A stretch of DNA of 64,000 nucleotides from Allomyces macrogynus ATCC 38327. Its lineage: Eukaryota > Blastocladiomycota > Blastocladiomycetes > Blastocladiales > Blastocladiaceae. The translations under genes were made by a program, and so were the position numbers. Where the stretch lies: contig GG745352.1 of NCBI GenBank assembly GCA_000151295.1, forward strand, positions 155,384 through 219,383. The letters are read 5' to 3'. Shown here piece after piece: positions 61,144 through 64,000 of this stretch; the first letter of the stretch is position 1; every line of letters starts with the position of its first letter. Below the pieces are notes generated by a model. It saw only the letters and a list, made by a program, of their open reading frames with translations. It was not told where the DNA came from and made no database searches.

Positions 61144-63415
61144 ATGCCTGTCCTGGCCCTGGCTGCCCAACTGGCCCCACGCGCAGCTATTCGCGCGCCT
61201 GCGGCCGCTGCCGCCACCATGCTGCCGCGCGCCATGGCCGCGCGCAGTATAAAACCCACCCTCACCCGCCGTCCCTCGGCCTCTCTGTCCTCGACCGCGC
61301 CCTTGACCTCGACTACGCTTACTACCCGGCCGCTGCTCACTGCTGCTGGTCTCGCGCCAAGTTTTCGCGTCAACCTTCGGCCGCTTCCTGTCCTTGCCCG
61401 CTCCGTGTACACGGCCGCCACGGACCAAGAGCCCGACGTCGACGCCGACTTTGCTGCCGCCGACGCTGCTGATTCGGGCCCATCGCTCGATCCGGCCACC
61501 GCACAGGCGCTCGACATTGGCCAGAACCGCTCGCCACCGCCCGCGCACTTACCCGTCCCGCCGCGCCCTCGCTTGCTTCGCGAACGCGACCCGTCGTTCC
61601 AGGACCTGCTCGACTTCGTGACGCCGATCGACGCGCTCGATATGGCGACTGACGCTGCGGCACTGGCCTCGGGCCGGCCCGACGCGATTGCCGCCGTCTT
61701 GGCGCGCAACCCCTTCTTTGCGACCTTGGACGAAGATCTGCGGCTCGCGCTCGCGCAGGCGTTTGAACCCGTCAAGCACCATGCCGGCACCGAGGTGGTC
61801 GTGGAGGGCGAAGTGCCCGACATGTTTTTGATTGTCGTGCGCGGCGAGCTCAAGGTCGTGCGCAATGGCGAAAAGAAGGGCGTGATGCGCCCGTTTGATT
61901 TCTTTGGGTTCAAGAACCTGGTGCGTTGCCTCGTTTGAATCTTGCCCACGACGCGTTTGGATCTTGATGGTCGTTGGTAGATTTCCGTGACTCACACTGC
62001 CAGTTTTCATTTTTATTCAAATCTAGTTTGGCAGCGGCATCCGCTCGGCCTGCTCGTTGATCCCGCGCCACGGGTCGGTGCTGCTCTACCAGTTGCACCG
62101 CGAGAAGTTCACGGCGCTACTGCAGTCGCGCCCGGAACTGACCATGGCGCTGCTGCCCGCGCTCGCGTCGCACGTGTCGGACAGCACGCTCGACCTGCCC
62201 GCGTCGAACCATGCCGCTGGTTCCAAGGAGGGCAGCACTGACGGTGACTCGGACCCCGAGCCCGTCGAGGCCGGTATGTTGCCCGCCGACCCGGCGCGGT
62301 TCAAGATCAAGCTGTTTGACGCCAAGCCCTACCAGGTCAAGTTCTTTGAGGAGCAGAACGCGCAGTTTGGCTACGAAATCGAGTACATTGAGTCTAAGCT
62401 CTCGCCTGAGACGGTGCACCTGTGCGAGGGCGCGCACGCCGTGTGCCTGTTTGTGCATGATGCAGTTTCGCGCGACGTGGCCGAGACGCTCGTCGAAATG
62501 GGTATCAAGCTCGTGGCCTACCGGTGCGCCGGTTTTGACGCGTGCGACCTCAAGGCTTGCGACGACGTCGGTCTCTCGGTCGTCCGTGTTCCGAGTTACT
62601 CGCCCGCTGCCATTGCCGAGCACGCAGCTGCCATGATGCTTGGCCTCAACCGCAAGCTCTCGTGGGCGTCGGCGCGTGTTCACACCGGTGACTTCTCGCT
62701 TGACGGTCTCGTCGGTTTCGACATCAAGGGCAAGACCATCGGTGTAGCTGGTACCGGGAAGATTGGCGCGTGCTTTGTGCAGATCGCGCTCGGGTTTGGC
62801 GCGCGCGTGCTCTGCTATGACGTTTACAAGAACCCGGCCCTGCTCGCCGACCCGCGCATCCAGTATGTCGACCTCGACGTGCTTCTTGCCGAGTCCGACA
62901 TCATCTCGCTCCACATGCCGCTGCTGCCGTCTACCTTCCACGTTATCAACGAGGCGACGCTCGCCAAGATGAAGCGCGGCGTTATGATCCTAAATACGTC
63001 GCGAGGCCCACTGATCGACACGCCGGCTCTCATCGAAGCCCTGAAGACTGGGCAGGTCGGCGCGTGCGGTCTAGACGTCGTGGAGGGAGAGGATGATCTG
63101 TTTTTTGGCGCGTATTTCATTCCTGAATCGTGTCGGGGTAGTAGGAGTTGATTCTAACCGCGACCGACCACTTTTCGCGTTGTAGAGAACCACTCGGACA
63201 CCCCCGTGGTCAACGACAACATCGCTCGACTGCTCGCGTTCCAGCAGAACGTGATTATCACGGCCCACCAGGCCTACCTCACGCAGGAGGCGCTCCGCGA
63301 GATCGCTTTGACGACGCTGCGCAACGTGTCCGAGTACCATCACGGCAAGCGCATGAAGGGTCTCTCGAACTCGGTCAACTCGGTCCAGGCGCCCGCGGCC
63401 CCGTCTTCGGCATAG
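61144..63415 (+). CDS. cyclic-nucleotide-binding domain fused to D-lactate dehydrogenase
   Basis: Exons 61144-61920, 62027-63107 and 63186-63415 give 695 residues. The N-terminus (MPVLALAAQLAPRAAIRAPA, several Arg) looks like a mitochondrial presequence. A cNMP-binding fold spans about 180-297: GTEVVVEGEVPDMFLIVVRG, then FDFFGFKNLFGSGIRSACSL. The phosphate-binding Arg is kept, but the canonical FGE glutamate is Phe. The second exon is open from this domain through a linker into D-LDH (from about 352): IKLFDAKPYQVKFFEEQNAQ, RCAGFDACDLKACDDVGL and VAGTGKIGACFVQIALGFGA. Catalytic Arg (NTSRGPLID), Glu (GLDVVEGEDDLFF) and His (ITAHQAYLTQEAL) are all present. The enzyme would interconvert D-lactate and pyruvate with NAD. 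The last intron needs a GC donor (GCGCGT). The stop TAG at 63413 is followed by CAATTA and more open frame. Confidence 0.85.
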
Positions 63416-63757
63416 CAATTAGCCCCCGCGGTCAAGCATGAGGCGGTGAAGACAGCGGCGACGCCGGCGGCTCCGGGTGCCGAGGCGCATCTGACGGCAC
63501 GCGTGATCACGGTTCCGACCGGGCCATTCATGACGACGCCCAAGCCCGAGGTCGTGGACGACCACCACGACCGGCCACCTCATCTTCGCGTCGACGTGGC
63601 GGCGCGCACCAACGACGTGGACACGGCGAGTCTTCATACAGAGGACGACTTTGCCGTGCGCCCGTCCAAGCGCGCGCCCGTGTTGCACAGCAGCTTGGCC
63701 TCGGTGTTCTTGTTCCCGTTCTACTGCTTCCCGCGACAAAAGGTCGAGGACCCATAG
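63416..63757 (+). other. in-frame open extension after the D-LDH stop codon
   Basis: After TAG at 63413 the same frame stays open for 113 codons (QLAPAVKHEAVKTAATPAAP ... PFYCFPRQKVEDP) before TAG at 63755. GC-ending codons dominate as in the gene itself. It could be a readthrough extension, an exon reached by a very short in-frame intron, or chance openness in GC-rich DNA. There is no C-terminal SKL-type peroxisomal signal. Confidence 0.45.
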
Positions 63758-64000
63758 TCGTTCTCGTCGCTAGTCTGTATCAAAATATCGTTTTCGTTCG
63801 GTCGTTTCCGTTTGTCACCGCTCTCTTCTTCTATCCCCCTCACTCCCTTTGGATCCCCAGCGTCTGTCGGTGGGTTCCTTTTGTTCATGATCCCTTTACG
63901 GCCGCGGCCAGGCGGTCGCCATACCGACCAACCTATAATACAAACAAAAATGGTCTGTTTCTTATCCATCCACGACTGCTCGACCTGTCTGATCCACGAT
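63758..64000. other. 3' flank
   Basis: T/C-rich sequence with no supported gene up to the window end. Confidence 0.4.

Overview
The window is nuclear DNA of a GC-rich, intron-containing fungus. Short GT-AG introns (about 57-110 nt, donors such as GTACGT or GTGCGT, CTGAC/CTAAC branch sites) are dense. Fungal-type Pet127, Coa1 and Rtt106 occur beside dynactin p27 and a DGAT1-type acyltransferase. I infer a zoosporic fungus, possibly Blastocladiomycota; no marker proves this. A 100-N scaffold gap lies at 30726-30825.

Layout. 1-8.6 kb: 3' part of UTP25 (+) meeting a truncated TRAPPC9/Trs120 (-), a relic of a local repeat family, and the ARF-GEF GBF1/Gea (+). 8.7-9.8 kb: a lower-GC island with a decayed coiled-coil ORF. 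9.8-19.5 kb: a LIM-binding-domain regulator (-), importin beta-1 (+), mitochondrial Pet127 (-). 19.9-26 kb: DNA polymerase alpha (+) and a lineage-specific helical-repeat gene. 26.9-30.6 kb: a large F-box/LRR protein (-). 31-39.5 kb: Pol III subunit RPC7 (+), DGAT1-like acyltransferase (-), triosephosphate isomerase (+), class I cyclic-nucleotide phosphodiesterase (+). 40-46.5 kb: two more helical-repeat family members, Coa1, a secreted Cys-containing protein. 46.9-51.2 kb: ribosomal protein eS1 and a tandem duplication of an unknown gene, one copy dead. 51.4-64 kb: a CaM-kinase/neutral-sphingomyelinase fusion (-), branched-chain aminotransferase (+), dynactin p27 (-), Rtt106-like histone chaperone (+), and a cyclic-nucleotide-binding-domain/D-lactate dehydrogenase fusion (+).

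Most genes are unrelated housekeeping functions, as expected in a fungal genome. The most striking content is two signalling-to-metabolism fusions. In one, a CaMK-type kinase is joined in frame to a sphingomyelinase-like catalytic domain. In the other, a cNMP-binding module is joined in frame to a complete D-lactate dehydrogenase. The second ends in UAG followed by CAA UUA, the classic leaky-stop context, with 113 more open codons beyond it. A cyclic-nucleotide phosphodiesterase lies on the same scaffold. Exon coordinates below were worked out by hand from splice signals and reading-frame phase; several conserved genes also show single-base frame breaks that look like assembly errors.
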